6,512 nucleotides of DNA, taken from assembly GCA_902492185.1 (NCBI GenBank), contig CABUKY010000102.1, positions 1 through 6,512 of the forward strand, in the 5' to 3' direction. Position 1 is the first letter of the stretch. Every line of letters starts with the position of its first letter. Shown piece by piece: positions 5,863-6,512 of this stretch. A program made the position numbers and the translations under genes. Below the pieces are notes generated by a model, which did no database searches, was not told the DNA's origin, and worked only from the letters and a program-made list of their open reading frames with translations. This stretch comes from an uncultured Collinsella sp. (GTDB taxonomy: Bacteria > Actinomycetota > Coriobacteriia > Coriobacteriales > Coriobacteriaceae).

Positions 5863-6512
5863 ATGCTCGTCTCACTAGATTTTACAACGCTTGTCGCGAA
5901 TACAGTTGAAAGCCAATCCGGTTCCGATGGCTCCCCCTATGAGAAGAAGGTGGATGCCAAGGGTCGCGTGACTAGCGATAAGTGCATCGCGAACGAAGTG
6001 CCGTTTGAGGAGCTGCCCGAGGGGTGGGCTTGGGCAAGGCTGGAAACCGTATATAACTTCATTGATTACAGGGGTAAAACACCTCACAAATCACCTTCAG
6101 GTGTTCGACTAATGACTGCGAGCAACATTCGCCAAGGCTATATTGATTACACACGCGAGGAGTATATTTCAGAAGACGAATATGCAACACGCTTGTCTCG
6201 CGGAGAGACCCACCGTGGCGATTTGCTGTTTACAACCGAAGCCCCGATGGGGTATTGCGCGATATGCGAAATGAAACGTTGCAGCTGTGGACAGCGTGTC
6301 ATTACCCTTCAGAATTACGGCACAGTTGGTCCAGACAATGCCCTGTTCTGCCAAATAATTCTATCTCCACTGTTCCAAATTCAAGTTAAGGATCATGCCA
6401 CGGGGACGACCGCAAAAGGAATCAAAGCAGCAGTGCTAAAAGAGCTATTTCTTCCGATTCCGCCTCTCGCCGAGCAGCGCCGCATCGTCGAGCGGGTGAA
6501 CGAGCTCATGCC
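5863..6512 (+). CDS. hsdS: Type I restriction-modification specificity subunit (HsdS), atypical N-terminus, cut by window edge
   Basis: HsdS chooses the DNA target of a type I restriction-modification complex by pairing two target-recognition domains (TRDs) with HsdM and HsdR. The 216 visible codons hold YEKKVDAKGR, VPFEELPEGWAWARL (from residue 46, the usual entry to TRD1), LMTASNIRQGYI and APMGYCAICEMKRCSCGQRVITL (127 on). TGTTAKGIKAAVLKELFLPIPPLAEQRRIVERVNELM, the standard start of the central conserved helix, ends the visible part. TRD1 therefore looks complete; TRD2 would lie beyond the window. Many relatives have roughly 60-70 residues of helical sequence before the YEK segment. Here that part is absent: the frame is closed by TAA at 5827 and the only ATG before YEK is at 5863. 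GGAG at 5851-5854, eight bases upstream, could serve it. No hsdM lies immediately upstream. The copy may be a truncated or silent cassette. Lower GC than the left half suggests transfer. Confidence 0.85.
   Translation, partial: MLVSLDFTTLVANTVESQSGSDGSPYEKKVDAKGRVTSDKCIANEVPFEELPEGWAWARLETVYNFIDYRGKTPHKSPSGVRLMTASNIRQGYIDYTREEYISEDEYATRLSRGETHRGDLLFTTEAPMGYCAICEMKRCSCGQRVITLQNYGTVGPDNALFCQIILSPLFQIQVKDHATGTTAKGIKAAVLKELFLPIPPLAEQRRIVERVNELM

Noticed and set aside
5875..6087. Minus-strand 70-codon frame over the hsdS start
   Set aside because: It is antisense to sequence with clear HsdS similarity from 5935 on and lacks a binding site or any recognisable motif.

Overview
The window looks like a chromosomal segment of a fairly GC-rich anaerobic actinobacterium. 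Collinsella or another Coriobacteriia is my best guess, from general codon use and protein character; no marker gene is present to prove it. Five protein genes and one frame-broken gene can be supported. No rRNA, tRNA, CRISPR array or insertion sequence is visible.

Left part (1-2028): a diaminopropionate ammonia-lyase gene (dpaL/ygeX type) runs leftward and leaves the window before its stop. It is divergent from a gene for a YheO/DauR-type PAS-HTH regulator. The 277-base gap between them carries two near-identical imperfect palindromes, AACRAA-N3-TTTGTT, 51 bases apart; these are good candidate operators. The regulator is split by a one-base frameshift in a CCCGGG run, so it is either a pseudogene or a sequencing error.

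Middle (2029-3639): one rightward gene encodes a 329-residue protein of unknown function. It has a long Pro/Ala-rich and Tyr/Asp-rich disordered region, one transmembrane helix near the C-terminus and an acidic tail. A second rightward gene encodes a 97-residue protein that I do not recognise. It ends at a strong perfect-stem intrinsic terminator.

Right part (3640-6512): base composition becomes visibly less GC-rich and the content switches to DNA defence. A leftward 707-codon gene encodes a GmrSD-family protein (DUF262 plus DUF1524 HNH nuclease), apparently with a DUF5655-like C-terminal domain. Divergent from it is the start of a type I restriction specificity subunit (HsdS). Its first target-recognition domain is complete, but the usual N-terminal segment is missing. 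The HsdS gene runs off the right edge. This stretch is probably the edge of a restriction/defence island inserted next to ordinary chromosomal genes.
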